Below the pieces are notes generated by a model. The model saw only the letters and a program-made list of their open reading frames with translations. It was not told where the DNA came from and did not search any database. The position numbers and the translations under genes are program-made. From Maribellus maritimus (GTDB lineage Bacteria; Bacteroidota; Bacteroidia; Bacteroidales; Prolixibacteraceae), in the NCBI RefSeq assembly GCF_022267315.1, contig NZ_JAIKLE010000009.1, forward strand, positions 124,001 through 188,000: a DNA stretch of 64,000 bases. The letters are read 5' to 3'. The stretch's first letter is position 1. Each line of letters opens with the position of its first letter. This document shows positions 18,501 through 27,917 of the stretch, one piece after another.

Positions 18501-21125
18501 ATGAAAATTGCTGTTGTCGTTGTGTTTTTTCTATCCGTTATTTTTGCTTCAGCACAGGAAATAGAAAAGAAGAACTACTATTCAAAACGAATTAACGATT
18601 TAAATCTCACAATTGATGGTTATTTGGATGAAACAGAATGGCAAACAGCCCACTGGAAAAACCAGTTTACACAGTACGAACCTTCCGAAGGGAAATCTCC
18701 TCACCAACAAACAGAGTTTGCAATTTTATATGATGAAAACAACCTTTACGTGGGAATAAAGGCACTCGACAAAAGTCCGGACAGTATTTCGATGCGGTTA
18801 ACCCGCCGGGATGAAACTGACGGTGATTTAGCAGGAGTAATATTTGACTCATATCATGATAAAAGAACCGGATTTGCTTTTATTGTTTCTGCTGCCGGAG
18901 TAAAATCAGATTTTATTCAGAGCAACGACGGAGACAACGAAGACAGCACCTGGGATCCGATTTGGTGGGTAAAAACATCAAAGAATAGTGAGGGATGGAA
19001 AGCAGAAATGCGCATTCCATTAACACAATTACGGTTTGAAGAAGGCGACGAACAAGTTTGGGGCTTACAGGTTTTGAGGTTTATTTTCAGGAAAGAAGAG
19101 CTGTCAACATGGCAACCTATGAAACGCGACGTATCAGGCTTTGTCTCCCAATTTGGGACAATGAGCGGAATATCAGGCATTAAACCTAAGAATACACTAG
19201 ATGTAATGCCATATGTTGTGGCCCGTGCCGAACGTTTTGAAAAAGAATCGGAGAATCCTTTCAGAGAAAGTGGAAAGAAGAACGGACTGGATATAGGATT
19301 GGATGCAAAATTGGGGTTGACAAACTATCTTACGCTCGATCTTACTATTAATCCTGATTTTGGGCAAGTTGAGGCGGACCCCTCAGAGGTTAACCTTTCT
19401 ACCTTCGAAACATTTTTTGAAGAAAAACGTCCGTTTTTTATTGAAGGGAAAAACATTTTATCATACCGATTAAACTGGGGAGATGGCGACCAGTCTGCTG
19501 AAGGTTTATTTTACTCCCGGAGAATTGGAAGAAGACCCCAATATTGCCCTGAATTAGAAGACGAGGAATATGCTGAAGTTCCTGATTTTACCAAAATTAT
19601 CGGAGCAGCAAAAATTACAGGAAAAACAAAAAAGGGATGGTCTATTGGGATACTGGAAAGTGTAACTGCCGAAGAAAATGCTAAAATAAAAGGAATTGCT
19701 GACGGAAAAAAACAGGTGGTTGAGCCACTGAGCAACTTTTTTGTAACTCGTATTCAAAAAGATTTTAATGAAGGAAATACTTATATCGGTGGAATGATTA
19801 CTGCCGTTAACCGAACAATAAACGATCCACATCTCGAGTTTTTGCATAAAAGTGCTTATACGGGAGGTATGGATTTTGTTCATAAATGGAATAACAAAAA
19901 TTGGATGATTGACGCTGGCTTTTTCTTTAGCAAGGTAAACGGCACGGAAGAAGCAATTACAGCAACTCAAAAGTCGTACATTCGCAATTTCCAGCGACCT
20001 GACGCAGATTATATGAAATTGGACACTACACGAACATCGCTAAGTGGTTACGGAGGTAAGTTTACAATTGGAAAATTAGGGGGCAACCTAAAATTTGCTG
20101 CACTGTTCTCGTGGAAATCCCCGGGGCTGGAATTAAATGATATAGGCTACGCACAGCAGGTAGATCAGATTTTACAGGCATTCTGGATGGGGTATCGTAT
20201 TTATGAACCGTTCTCTATTTTTCGTCAGGTGAGTCTGAACATTAACCAACATACCGTTTATGATTTTGGTGGAAATCTGCTGGCACCAGGGGGAAACATT
20301 AACGGATACTTGCAATTCAAAAATTATTGGGGAACATTTTTTAGCACAAATATAAGTGGTAACCAACTATCCAATTCCGCACTTCGTGGAGGCCCGGCTT
20401 TAAAAATACCTGGTTATAAAAATTTCTATTCAGGTATTTTTACCAACCAGCAGAAAAAACTGAGCTTTGAACTTAATACAGGCTTTAATGCCAGTAATGT
20501 AAAAGGGTATAGAAACATCAGCAATTATAATATTTCAATCGGATACAGACCAACACAAACACTTTTAATAAGCTTGTCACCCGGACTAAACAACTACAAA
20601 GATGACATGCAATATGTAACACAGATAGACTACAGTAATAAAAAACGATATATTTTTGCGCATATCGACCGAAAAACATTAAGTATGTCTCTCCGAATGA
20701 ATTACAACATTACTCCCGACTTAACTATTCAGTACTGGGGACAACCTTTTATTGCAACGGGCAAATACATTGATTTTAAATACATTACCAAAAGTAAAGC
20801 AAATAAAGTAATAGACCGCTATCACCTTTATGCGTCAAACGAAATAGTTCTTAATAGTGATACCTATTTTATTGACGACAATAAAAATGGCAGCGCTGAC
20901 TACAGTTTTGATAAACCAGATTTTAATGTGAAAGAATTTCTTTCAAATCTGGTTGTACGTTGGGAGTACCGTCCTGGTTCTACTGTATTTTTAGTATGGT
21001 CTCAAAATAGAAATAATTCTGTTAACAACGGAACTTTTAACTTTTCACACGACATAAACGGACTTTTTGATGTAAAAGCAAACAATATATTTTTAATAAA
21101 ATTTTCATACCGACTCGGTCGGTAA
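18501..21125 (+). CDS. DUF5916 outer-membrane protein with CBM9-like N-terminal domain
   Basis: This 874-aa protein begins with a signal peptide (MKIAVVVVFFLSVIFASAQ). It then shows a family-9-carbohydrate-binding-like sandwich (LTIDGYLDETEWQTAHW, FAILYDENNLYVGIKA, GDLAGVIFDSYHDKRTGFAFIVSAAG) up to about residue 235. The remainder, DUF5916, starts with PFFIEGKN and SRRIGR motifs and is a long series of amphipathic strands ending in KFSYRLGR. This is consistent with an outer-membrane barrel. The family is widespread in Bacteroidota and its function is not established; uptake or surface binding is only an inference. It is followed by a strong terminator and appears monocistronic. Confidence 0.88.
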   Translation: MKIAVVVVFFLSVIFASAQEIEKKNYYSKRINDLNLTIDGYLDETEWQTAHWKNQFTQYEPSEGKSPHQQTEFAILYDENNLYVGIKALDKSPDSISMRLTRRDETDGDLAGVIFDSYHDKRTGFAFIVSAAGVKSDFIQSNDGDNEDSTWDPIWWVKTSKNSEGWKAEMRIPLTQLRFEEGDEQVWGLQVLRFIFRKEELSTWQPMKRDVSGFVSQFGTMSGISGIKPKNTLDVMPYVVARAERFEKESENPFRESGKKNGLDIGLDAKLGLTNYLTLDLTINPDFGQVEADPSEVNLSTFETFFEEKRPFFIEGKNILSYRLNWGDGDQSAEGLFYSRRIGRRPQYCPELEDEEYAEVPDFTKIIGAAKITGKTKKGWSIGILESVTAEENAKIKGIADGKKQVVEPLSNFFVTRIQKDFNEGNTYIGGMITAVNRTINDPHLEFLHKSAYTGGMDFVHKWNNKNWMIDAGFFFSKVNGTEEAITATQKSYIRNFQRPDADYMKLDTTRTSLSGYGGKFTIGKLGGNLKFAALFSWKSPGLELNDIGYAQQVDQILQAFWMGYRIYEPFSIFRQVSLNINQHTVYDFGGNLLAPGGNINGYLQFKNYWGTFFSTNISGNQLSNSALRGGPALKIPGYKNFYSGIFTNQQKKLSFELNTGFNASNVKGYRNISNYNISIGYRPTQTLLISLSPGLNNYKDDMQYVTQIDYSNKKRYIFAHIDRKTLSMSLRMNYNITPDLTIQYWGQPFIATGKYIDFKYITKSKANKVIDRYHLYASNEIVLNSDTYFIDDNKNGSADYSFDKPDFNVKEFLSNLVVRWEYRPGSTVFLVWSQNRNNSVNNGTFNFSHDINGLFDVKANNIFLIKFSYRLGR

Positions 21126-21149
21126 GGCTCATGAAGGGAAGCTATACGT

Positions 21150-21184
21150 AAAAGCACAGATATTTAAATTCTGTGCTTTTTATC
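21150..21184 (+). terminator. Intrinsic terminator of the DUF5916 gene
   Basis: AAAAGCACAGA (21150-21160) pairs perfectly with TCTGTGCTTTT (21170-21180) around a 9-base loop and runs into a T-rich tail. It also shows that the next gene must start downstream of it. Confidence 0.85.
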
Positions 21185-21247
21185 GTTAAAAATGTACTTT
21201 TCAAAAAACAAATCCGTAAATTTATTTCGTTATCTCATCTAAAATCA

Positions 21248-21931
21248 ATGAAAAACTATTTCAGAAATTATCCTCTTGCAAAAACAGGTTTCTTCGTAAT
21301 ACCTCTCGTTGTTTTCACCATAGTCATGGGAATTTTCTTTCCTGGATCAGCACCTGAGCATTTTAGCAGCTTTATTATCGCATTTGAATTTGCCCAATCT
21401 CCGGATGATATAAATCTTTTGCTTAGTCCGCTCTCGGTAGAAGAAATCCGACAAGTAGATGTTGGAAATTATATCGATTTTGGTTTTATGATTGCTTACA
21501 CCGCATTACTAATCACTGCTTTGGGGAAGTGTGCTCAGCTCCTCAATAAAAAGATATTGAAAACCGGAATTTTTATCGCAATAGTTGTTCTGATTAGTGA
21601 TGTTGCTGAAAATATTTTTTTACTTAGGCTGACAAACAATCATATAAATCAATCACTGAATAGTGAAATAATGTCAAATTTGAGCTATCTCAAAATCTTC
21701 ACGTGGACAAAATGGATTTCGCTGTCGGTTTTATTCACTTTTTTTTACGCACTGGTATACAACCTGAGATGGCTTTTTAAAATAATAGGGGTTATTTTTC
21801 TATTTCCCTTACTCTATCTTATTGCAGCTCCGGAACAAACCCCAGAAATGCTCACTAACTTTACCAATTCAATTTTTTTATGCTTTATAACCCTAATTGT
21901 TTTCCTTTTTCTGTATAGAGAAAGGGCATAA
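21248..21931 (+). CDS. Integral membrane protein of unknown function
   Basis: I start this 227-aa protein at ATG 21248 (MKNYFRNYPLAKTGFF). A GTG at 21173 lies inside the preceding terminator stem and is rejected. About five to six membrane stretches are visible (FFVIPLVVFTIVMGIFF, MIAYTALLITALG, GIFIAIVVLISDVAENIFLL, WISLSVLFTFFYALVYNLRWLF, IIGVIFLFPLLYLIAA). A short extracytoplasmic segment rich in Ser/Glu (GSAPEHFSSFIIAFEF) lies between the first two. No family is recognised. It is apparently monocistronic, flanked by a terminator on each side. Confidence 0.65.
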   Translation: MKNYFRNYPLAKTGFFVIPLVVFTIVMGIFFPGSAPEHFSSFIIAFEFAQSPDDINLLLSPLSVEEIRQVDVGNYIDFGFMIAYTALLITALGKCAQLLNKKILKTGIFIAIVVLISDVAENIFLLRLTNNHINQSLNSEIMSNLSYLKIFTWTKWISLSVLFTFFYALVYNLRWLFKIIGVIFLFPLLYLIAAPEQTPEMLTNFTNSIFLCFITLIVFLFLYRERA

Positions 21932-21963
21932 AAAAAGTTGCCTTACTGAAGCAACTTTTTTGT
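21930..21963. terminator. Bidirectional terminator between convergent genes
   Basis: AAAAAAGTTGC (21931-21941) pairs with GCAACTTTTTT (21951-21961) around a 9-base loop. A-runs and T-runs on both sides let it end the membrane-protein transcript on the plus strand and the subtilisin transcript on the minus strand. Confidence 0.85.
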
Positions 21964-21974
21964 CATTCAAATTT

Positions 21975-23153
21975 TCATTTATGGGCAATCGGATCTGCGT
22001 CTCCGTCCGGGTCTCCATCTACATAACCGTCGGTATGTAAATTTCCATTTGAGGCTAGTAATAATCCGCAAACATGTGGTGCAGCCATTGATGTTCCACT
22101 CATTGTTGCATAAGCTCCTCCTTTATATGTTGAAAGGATTGAAACACCTGGAGCACAATAGTCAACATGTTCTCCATAATTAGAAAAATATGCCCAATAA
22201 TCATTGCTGTCCATTGCAGATATTGTATACAGGTTAGTTCCTTCCGCTCTCGCCGGCGAATGATTATCAGCATCATCGCTTTCATTTCCGGCTGCCAATG
22301 AAACAAAAACGCCTGAAGCTCCCAGCGATGCCACTGCTATATCGACAGGTTCGTATACTCCACCTCCCAGACTCATATTTGCAGCATCTCCTGCTGTTGC
22401 ATTTGCCTTAACATAATCGACACCAGCAATAATTGTTGAATAAGCACCAGAACCTTTTCTGTCCAAAACTTTAACCGGTACAACTGTAGCCCCAGCTGCA
22501 ACTCCGATAACGCCAATTTCATTATCAATTGCACCAATAATTCCGGCACAATGCGTACCATGTCCGTTATCGTCATCAGGAGAAGAAGTTCTTGGTACGT
22601 AAGTTACTCCTGAGGCTGCGTCAACGTTAAGATCACCATGATCCAAATCTATTCCTGTATCAATTATCCACGCCTTATGACCGCCAGTATAAGATACACC
22701 GCCCCCCACTCTGTCGATTCCATAAGGAATTGATTCGGCAGGAGGATCCGAAGGCAATGTTCCCGGTTTTTTTAAAGTAACCATTTTATCGGGCCAAACA
22801 CCTTCAACTCCAGGGGCATTTACTATTTTGCTTATTTCATTTTCGCTGACATTTACAACTACTCCTTCAACTGCCGCACTAAAAACCAATTTAGGTGCAG
22901 GCAGATCAACTTGCGCGTTTTCAAAAATCAATTGCGCCCTGCTTAAAACAGCTCTGTCGGCGAATTCTCTAGTTTTATAAGCAGATTTTAATCCTTGATT
23001 TTCAAAATAAACGATATACTGCCCTGGAATAATCTTTTCTGTAAATCCAACAGGGTCTTCGTCTGGGGCCATAATTTGAAGATCTTCTGTCTTCTCACAC
23101 GATGAAAAAACAACAGCAAGTGCAGCAACAACTGCGAATAAGATTTTTCTCAT
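21975..23153 (-). CDS. Subtilisin-like S8 serine peptidase lipoprotein
   Basis: This 392-aa protein has a lipoprotein signal (AVVAALAVVFSSCEK, Cys19), so it is anchored to a membrane outside the cytoplasm. Residues about 40-125 are an I9-type inhibitory propeptide (PGQYIVYFENQG ... EGVVVNVSENE). The S8 catalytic domain follows with the triad Asp165 (IIDTGIDLDHGDL), His198 (NGHGTHCAG) and Ser355 (MSGTSMAAPHV), plus the oxyanion Asn290 (SLAAGNESD). The extreme C-terminus DGYVDGDPDGDADP is Asp-rich and resembles a calcium-binding loop. No type IX sorting domain is present, which agrees with lipid anchoring. The 227-base gap upstream of it (23154-23380) should hold its promoter, but I found no exact TAnnTTTG box. 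Confidence 0.92.
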   Translation of the reverse strand: MRKILFAVVAALAVVFSSCEKTEDLQIMAPDEDPVGFTEKIIPGQYIVYFENQGLKSAYKTREFADRAVLSRAQLIFENAQVDLPAPKLVFSAAVEGVVVNVSENEISKIVNAPGVEGVWPDKMVTLKKPGTLPSDPPAESIPYGIDRVGGGVSYTGGHKAWIIDTGIDLDHGDLNVDAASGVTYVPRTSSPDDDNGHGTHCAGIIGAIDNEIGVIGVAAGATVVPVKVLDRKGSGAYSTIIAGVDYVKANATAGDAANMSLGGGVYEPVDIAVASLGASGVFVSLAAGNESDDADNHSPARAEGTNLYTISAMDSNDYWAYFSNYGEHVDYCAPGVSILSTYKGGAYATMSGTSMAAPHVCGLLLASNGNLHTDGYVDGDPDGDADPIAHK

Positions 23154-23380
23154 TTTGTAAAGATTTAATAGTTAAACAGATGGTTTTGCTTAAACAATAT
23201 ATCGATTATTTCACAAAATGACACTATTTTATAAATGATTTTTATAAACATTTGATTAAATTCAACGAAATAAAACACTACATAAAAGCATTTTATAGTT
23301 AACCCAAAGCATTTACCGCCAGATATTTCAAAAAACCTCGAAAATAAAGAGCCTCTTTTATAATCTACAGCGAATTATAA

Positions 23381-25987
23381 TTATTCTTCAAACTTATTCT
23401 TGCCTGTTAAACTTATTTCTTTTGAAACAGAGTCCGAACCGCTCATACCAGGTTGGCCTCCTCCTACTGAAATAATAAATTTTCCGTTTTCAATCACTCT
23501 TTTGTTTTCCGCGCCTATTAAAGAAAACTGCCGGGGTTCCAAAATAAATTCAATAATCTGCGATTCACCCGGTTCCAGATAAATACGTTGAAATCCTTCC
23601 AGTTGAACAATTGGCCGGGGAGTTGAAGCCTCTTTATCTTTGATATACAATTGTACAACTTCATCACCCGCCATTTTTCCTGTATTGGTTACTCTAACTT
23701 TTACCGGCACATTCTTTCCAATTTTTGTTTTTGAAGGGATATTCAAATCCGAATATTTAAAAGTTGTGTAGCTTAGTCCGTAACCAAAAGGATACAGAGC
23801 TTCGCCAGTGAAATATTTATAAGTTCGCCCCTGCATGTCATATTCATCAAAAGCAGGAAGTTGGTCGATTGACTTGTAGTAGGTGACAGGTAATCTTCCC
23901 GCAGGATTGTAATCACCAAACAAAACGTCAGCAACTGCATTTCCTCCCTGCTGACCAGGGTATCCGGCTGAAATAATAGCATCCAGGTTCTGGTCAGCCC
24001 AGTTAACTGCAAGCGCACTTCCGTTTAATAGTACCAAAATGGTTGGTTTTCCAACATTTTTAATAGCCGCCATCAATTCACGTTGTGTTTTTGGTAATTT
24101 CAGATGTGTACGATCGCCACCGGCAAAACCATCCACCTGGATAGGCATTTCTTCGCCTTCAAGCCGTTGCGACAAGCCCATAACTAAAATTACTGCGTCT
24201 GCCTCTTTGGCAACTTCAACAGCCTGCTCCTGCATATCCGGATTTGGAATTGTCCACATTAATTTTGCATCGCCGTCGCCAAACCAATTTTTGTATTCGT
24301 AAACAAACTTATATTTTTTCCCCGCCTCCATTTTTATTTCCTTTTCATGGTGGAAAGCATGGTGTTCGGTATTATGACTTAATATTTTTTCACCATTGAA
24401 CCAAACCTCAAGTGTTGGCATCCCCCAGCAACCAATTTCGTATGTTCCTGTTACAGGTGGCACGATGTAACCTGTCCAGCGGATGCTAAAATCGTCGTCG
24501 GGTAATTTTGGTGAAGGAGAGCCTGATTCCCAGTAAAAATCAATATTTGCATCAGTCCTTGTAAAAGTCGGCTCACCTTCCAGTTTTGCATTCGCGAAAT
24601 ATTCTGCTGTCACACCAGGTTCTCCCTCTTTATTCACCAAATATTGCCCTGGAATGGGATGAAGATTGTGAACCCCTTCTGCTAAATGACAACCTTCAGC
24701 AAAAAGAATTTCTGTATTTTTCAATTTATTTTTTAATCCCTGTAAAACCGTTACCGGATGTTTTGGGATTCCATTGTAATTTCCAAGTAAAGCTTCCCAG
24801 TTATCAGCGTTAGGACCAATTACCGCAATTTTCTTTGTATCTTTTGAAAGCGGCAAAAGTGCTTCTTTGTTTTTTAACAGAATAATACTTTTTTGCGCAG
24901 CCTCCAAAGCCAGCATATCATTTTCTTTTGAAGTATTTACAGAAAAAGGAATTTGGGCATAGGGCACATCAGAGTCAAACATTCCAAGTTTAAAACGCGC
25001 CGTAAACAACCGTTTTACTGATACATCGATTTCACTTTCTTTAATTATACCGCGTTCCACAGCCTCCCCAAGATGAGCATATGAAACACCACAGTTTAAA
25101 TCTGTTCCATTTTTTACGGCTATCGCAGAAGCTTCCGCGGCATCTGCAGAATAGTCCTGAAACTGGTAAAAATCTGAAATTGCCCAGCAATCTGATACCA
25201 CATAACCATCAAATCCCCATTCATTTCGCAAAATATTCTCCAGAATTGGATTTGCACAACAAGGATACCCCCGAAACTGATTGTACGCTCCCATCACCGA
25301 ATAAACACCTCCATCTTTTACCAAGGTTCTGAATGCCGGCAAATAGGTTTCATGTAAATCGCGCTCGCTAACCAATGCATTAAATTCGTGACGTAAGGTT
25401 TCAGGTCCAGAATGTACAGCATAGTGTTTAGCTGTGGCTACAACTTTTAGATAATTTGGATCGTCGCCTTGTAATCCTTTTACAAATTGCAATCCCATCT
25501 GGCCTGTTAAGTAGGGATCTTCGCCATAGGTTTCGTGGCCTCTTCCCCACCTCGGATCACGAAAAATATTGATATTGGGAGACCAAAATGTAAGCCCCTG
25601 ATAAATGCCTCTTTTTCCCCGGCGTACAAACTCGTGGTGTTTTGCCCGGGCTTCATCGGAAATGGCGGTTGCCACCCGAAACATTAATTCTTTATCCCAC
25701 GAACCGGCAATAGTTATCGATTGCGGAAAAACAGTTGCATAGCCCGCGCGCGCAACACCGTGTAAACTTTCATTCCACCAGTTGTACTCCGGAACCTGCA
25801 AGCGCTCAATGGCCGGTGCAGTATAAACCATTTGGTCGATTTTCTCTTCCAGTGTCATCTGGGAGACCAAAATATCAACACGATCCTCAACAGGTAAATT
25901 AGTATTTAAAAACTCAAAATTTACATCCTGAGCTGTTGCTGAAAAAGCAAAAATTGAAATAATCAGGCCTAAAAAACTTTTTTTCAT
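23381..25987 (-). CDS. Glycoside hydrolase family 3 enzyme with PA14 insert
   Basis: This 868-aa periplasmic or secreted exo-glycosidase has a signal peptide (LGLIISIFAFSATAQ). The N-terminal GH3 TIM barrel (about 30-340) holds NWWNESLHGVARAG, SPNINIFRDPRWGRGHETYGEDP and KHYAVHSGPE. The nucleophile Asp266 lies in GYVVSDCWAI. The alpha/beta sandwich domain begins near 370 and is interrupted by a PA14 domain at about 453-590 (VTAEYFANAKLEGEP, GTYEIGCWGMPTLEVWFNGE). A FnIII-like domain closes the protein (VRVTNTGKMAGDEVVQLY). The NWWNESLHG and SDCWAI context is usual for beta-xylosidase/beta-glucosidase-like GH3s. PA14 inserts in GH3 enzymes shape the substrate pocket. Exact specificity is open. 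It appears monocistronic. Confidence 0.92.
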   Translation of the reverse strand: MKKSFLGLIISIFAFSATAQDVNFEFLNTNLPVEDRVDILVSQMTLEEKIDQMVYTAPAIERLQVPEYNWWNESLHGVARAGYATVFPQSITIAGSWDKELMFRVATAISDEARAKHHEFVRRGKRGIYQGLTFWSPNINIFRDPRWGRGHETYGEDPYLTGQMGLQFVKGLQGDDPNYLKVVATAKHYAVHSGPETLRHEFNALVSERDLHETYLPAFRTLVKDGGVYSVMGAYNQFRGYPCCANPILENILRNEWGFDGYVVSDCWAISDFYQFQDYSADAAEASAIAVKNGTDLNCGVSYAHLGEAVERGIIKESEIDVSVKRLFTARFKLGMFDSDVPYAQIPFSVNTSKENDMLALEAAQKSIILLKNKEALLPLSKDTKKIAVIGPNADNWEALLGNYNGIPKHPVTVLQGLKNKLKNTEILFAEGCHLAEGVHNLHPIPGQYLVNKEGEPGVTAEYFANAKLEGEPTFTRTDANIDFYWESGSPSPKLPDDDFSIRWTGYIVPPVTGTYEIGCWGMPTLEVWFNGEKILSHNTEHHAFHHEKEIKMEAGKKYKFVYEYKNWFGDGDAKLMWTIPNPDMQEQAVEVAKEADAVILVMGLSQRLEGEEMPIQVDGFAGGDRTHLKLPKTQRELMAAIKNVGKPTILVLLNGSALAVNWADQNLDAIISAGYPGQQGGNAVADVLFGDYNPAGRLPVTYYKSIDQLPAFDEYDMQGRTYKYFTGEALYPFGYGLSYTTFKYSDLNIPSKTKIGKNVPVKVRVTNTGKMAGDEVVQLYIKDKEASTPRPIVQLEGFQRIYLEPGESQIIEFILEPRQFSLIGAENKRVIENGKFIISVGGGQPGMSGSDSVSKEISLTGKNKFEE

Positions 25988-26057
25988 AATTTGGTTATTT
26001 ACTGTTCTGTTCTGGTATGGTAAAAATAATGATTTGATTTTATTCCCTACAAATAAA

Positions 26058-26090
26058 TTTGGTGTATTTTAATTCAATTGCCTAATTTTC
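26058..26090 (+). promoter_or_regulatory. Candidate promoter for the YkgJ-SDR-DsrE operon
   Basis: TTTG at 26058-26061, a 21-base spacer, then TAATTTTC at 26083-26090 (one mismatch to TAnnTTTG). The ATG follows 4 bases later. Confidence 0.35.
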
Positions 26091-26094
26091 GGCC

Positions 26095-26625
26095 ATGAAA
26101 ATAAATTCAAAACAAAAAGACAACTACAACAAACTCCGCAAAGAAATTGACTCGATTTCAGCAAAACTTGAAAATGAGCATAAAAAACACTTAAGTTGTA
26201 AAAGTGGCTGTGATTTGTGTTGCATGGATTACAGCATCTTCCCGATTGAATTTTTCTCGATTCTGGGAGAATTAAAAAAGGAGAATTTTCAACCTGATAC
26301 TTTAGAGAAAAACAAGAGCAAAAACGAATGTATCTTTCTAAAAGAACATCGTTGTACTATATACCCTTTTCGTCCGATAATATGCCGAACCCACGGACTA
26401 CCTCTGCTATATGCTAACCATGAGGGAGAATGGGAACTTTCAGCTTGCGAACTCAATTTTACAAAGTTTAGTTTTGAAGAGTTTACTGTTGACAACACAT
26501 TTCCCCAGGACAAATTTAACAGCAAATTATACCTTTTGAACAAAGATTTTATCACTCAACTGAATGATAAAAATTTTTCGGAATTTGACCTTATTCCAAT
26601 AAAAGACCTAATAAAACAAATGTAA
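26095..26625 (+). CDS. YkgJ family cysteine-cluster protein
   Basis: This 176-aa cytoplasmic protein shows the zinc/iron-chelating cysteine cluster of the YkgJ (CxxCxxxxC) family. The segments are CKSGCDLCCMDYSIFP near residues 37-52, then CIFLKEHRCTIYPFRPIICRTHG near residues 82-104. The Pro-Phe-Arg-Pro-x-x-Cys-Arg segment is diagnostic. The family is thought to hold a metal or Fe-S cluster, but its biochemical role is unknown. The SDR gene starts five bases after its stop, so the two are coupled. Confidence 0.85.
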   Translation: MKINSKQKDNYNKLRKEIDSISAKLENEHKKHLSCKSGCDLCCMDYSIFPIEFFSILGELKKENFQPDTLEKNKSKNECIFLKEHRCTIYPFRPIICRTHGLPLLYANHEGEWELSACELNFTKFSFEEFTVDNTFPQDKFNSKLYLLNKDFITQLNDKNFSEFDLIPIKDLIKQM

Positions 26626-26630
26626 ATACT

Positions 26631-27401
26631 ATGGATACACTTTCATTATTTAACTTAAATGGAAAAACTGCCTTAATAACCGGTTCAGGCAGCGGGATTG
26701 GATTTGCTTTGGCCAAGGGACTGGCCGGAGCCGGTGCGAAAATAATCTTGAATGGCAGAAATAAAACAAAACTCGAAGAAGCAAAACTCAAACTAAAAGA
26801 AGAAGGGACAACAGCTTTTTCTCTTGCTTTCGATGTTTCAAATTTAACAGAAACGAAAGATGCTATTAAGAATTATGAAAACTGCGAAGGCCCTATTGAT
26901 ATTTTGATTAATAACGCAGGTATCAATATTCGTGGCCCGTTTGAAAAGTTTGATGAAACAGACTGGAAAAAAGTGCTGGATATTAATATCAACGGGGCAA
27001 TGATTGCTTCCCAGACCGTGGCACCTTTTATGATAAAACGAAAAGCCGGTAAAATAATTAATATCTGTTCCATGCAAAGTGAACTGGGACGTCATTCAAT
27101 TGTTCCGTATGCAGTTTCAAAAGGTGGGATAAAAATGTTAACCAAAGGTTTATGTGCCGAATGGGCTAAGTACAACATACAGGTCAACGGAATTGGCCCC
27201 GGCTATTTTGAAACGGAACTTACCCGGCCACTAAAAGAAGATTCTGAATTTGACAGCTGGTTAAAAAACAGAACTCCATCGAACCGTTGGGGCAATGTTA
27301 AAGAGTTAATTGGATCAGCCGTTTTTTTGGCTTCTGATGCCAGTAGCTATGTAAACGGACATATTTTGTATGTTGACGGAGGCTTGCTTGCCACCGTATA
27401 A
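26631..27401 (+). CDS. SDR family oxidoreductase (gluconate 5-dehydrogenase-like)
   Basis: This 256-aa NAD(P)-dependent dehydrogenase belongs to the classical short-chain family. The cofactor motif TGSGSGIG is at residues 17-24 and NNAG is at 94-97. The catalytic Ser147, Tyr160 and Lys164 lie in SMQSELGRHSIVPYAVSKGG. NGIGPGYFETELTRPL, followed by WGNVKELIGSAVFLASDASSYVNGHILYVDGG, closes the fold. The N-terminus SLFNLNGKTALITG and the PYAVSKGG(I)KMLT stretch resemble gluconate 5-dehydrogenase/KduD-type enzymes. The sugar-acid substrate is therefore a reasonable but unproven guess. It follows the YkgJ gene at 5 bases and precedes the DsrE gene by 34 bases, suggesting one operon. Confidence 0.9.
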   Translation: MDTLSLFNLNGKTALITGSGSGIGFALAKGLAGAGAKIILNGRNKTKLEEAKLKLKEEGTTAFSLAFDVSNLTETKDAIKNYENCEGPIDILINNAGINIRGPFEKFDETDWKKVLDININGAMIASQTVAPFMIKRKAGKIINICSMQSELGRHSIVPYAVSKGGIKMLTKGLCAEWAKYNIQVNGIGPGYFETELTRPLKEDSEFDSWLKNRTPSNRWGNVKELIGSAVFLASDASSYVNGHILYVDGGLLATV

Positions 27402-27435
27402 AAATGTAAATTACATTACATTAAATCAAAACAGC

Positions 27436-27855
27436 ATGAAAAAATTATTTGTATTATTAATTGCAATCCCCTTGTTTACAGGGGCTTTTGCGCAAACAGA
27501 AGATAAAATGGAGGATAACTCAAACAAACTGGTAGTGCTTTGGACAAGTGGTGATCCGGATGTGGCTGAGAAAATGGGATTTATGTATACGTACAATGCA
27601 AAAAAACAAGGTTGGTTTGACGAAGTTGTATTGATTGTCTGGGGACCATCAGCAAAACTCTTAACCGAAAATAAAATGTTGCAGGATTATGTAAAAGAAA
27701 TGCAAAAAGTGGGAGTAACAGTTGAAGCTTGCACTGCCTGCGCACAAATGTACGGAGTTAATGACCAGCTTTCAGAAATGGGAATTGATGTTAAAGGAAT
27801 GGGCGGTCCATTAACAAATTATCTAAAAGAAGGCTGGAAGACGCTCACTCTGTAA
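27436..27855 (+). CDS. Exported DsrE family protein
   Basis: I start this 139-aa protein at ATG 27436, which gives a clean signal peptide (MKKLFVLLIAIPLFTGAFAQ). A longer frame starting inside the SDR gene would lose it. The mature part is a DsrE/DsrF-like fold: KLVVLWTSGDPDVAEKM, DEVVLIVWGPSAKLL and VGVTVEACTACAQMYGV. In sulfur-carrying DsrE proteins a Cys in this last region is the persulfide site, and here two Cys lie in EACTACAQ. A periplasmic DsrE-like protein suggests a role other than the cytoplasmic sulfur relay; function is open. It is the last gene before a hairpin. Confidence 0.85.
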   Translation: MKKLFVLLIAIPLFTGAFAQTEDKMEDNSNKLVVLWTSGDPDVAEKMGFMYTYNAKKQGWFDEVVLIVWGPSAKLLTENKMLQDYVKEMQKVGVTVEACTACAQMYGVNDQLSEMGIDVKGMGGPLTNYLKEGWKTLTL

Positions 27856-27865
27856 AATCAAAAAA

Positions 27866-27904
27866 AAGAAGCATTTGCCGGTTGACAAATGCTTCTGCTA
27901 TCTT
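27866..27904. terminator. Terminator between the DsrE and DUF2795-like genes
   Basis: AGAAGCATTTG (27867-27877) pairs perfectly with CAAATGCTTCT (27886-27896) around an 8-base loop. The minus-strand tail is an uninterrupted T-run, so it best ends the minus-strand gene. The plus-strand tail is weaker (GCTATCTTTTG). Confidence 0.8.
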
Positions 27905-27917
27905 TTGTTCTACTTGC

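Noticed and set aside
21173-21247. GTG-initiated extension of the membrane protein
   Set aside because: It would begin inside the stem of the preceding terminator; ATG 21248 gives a normal N-terminus.
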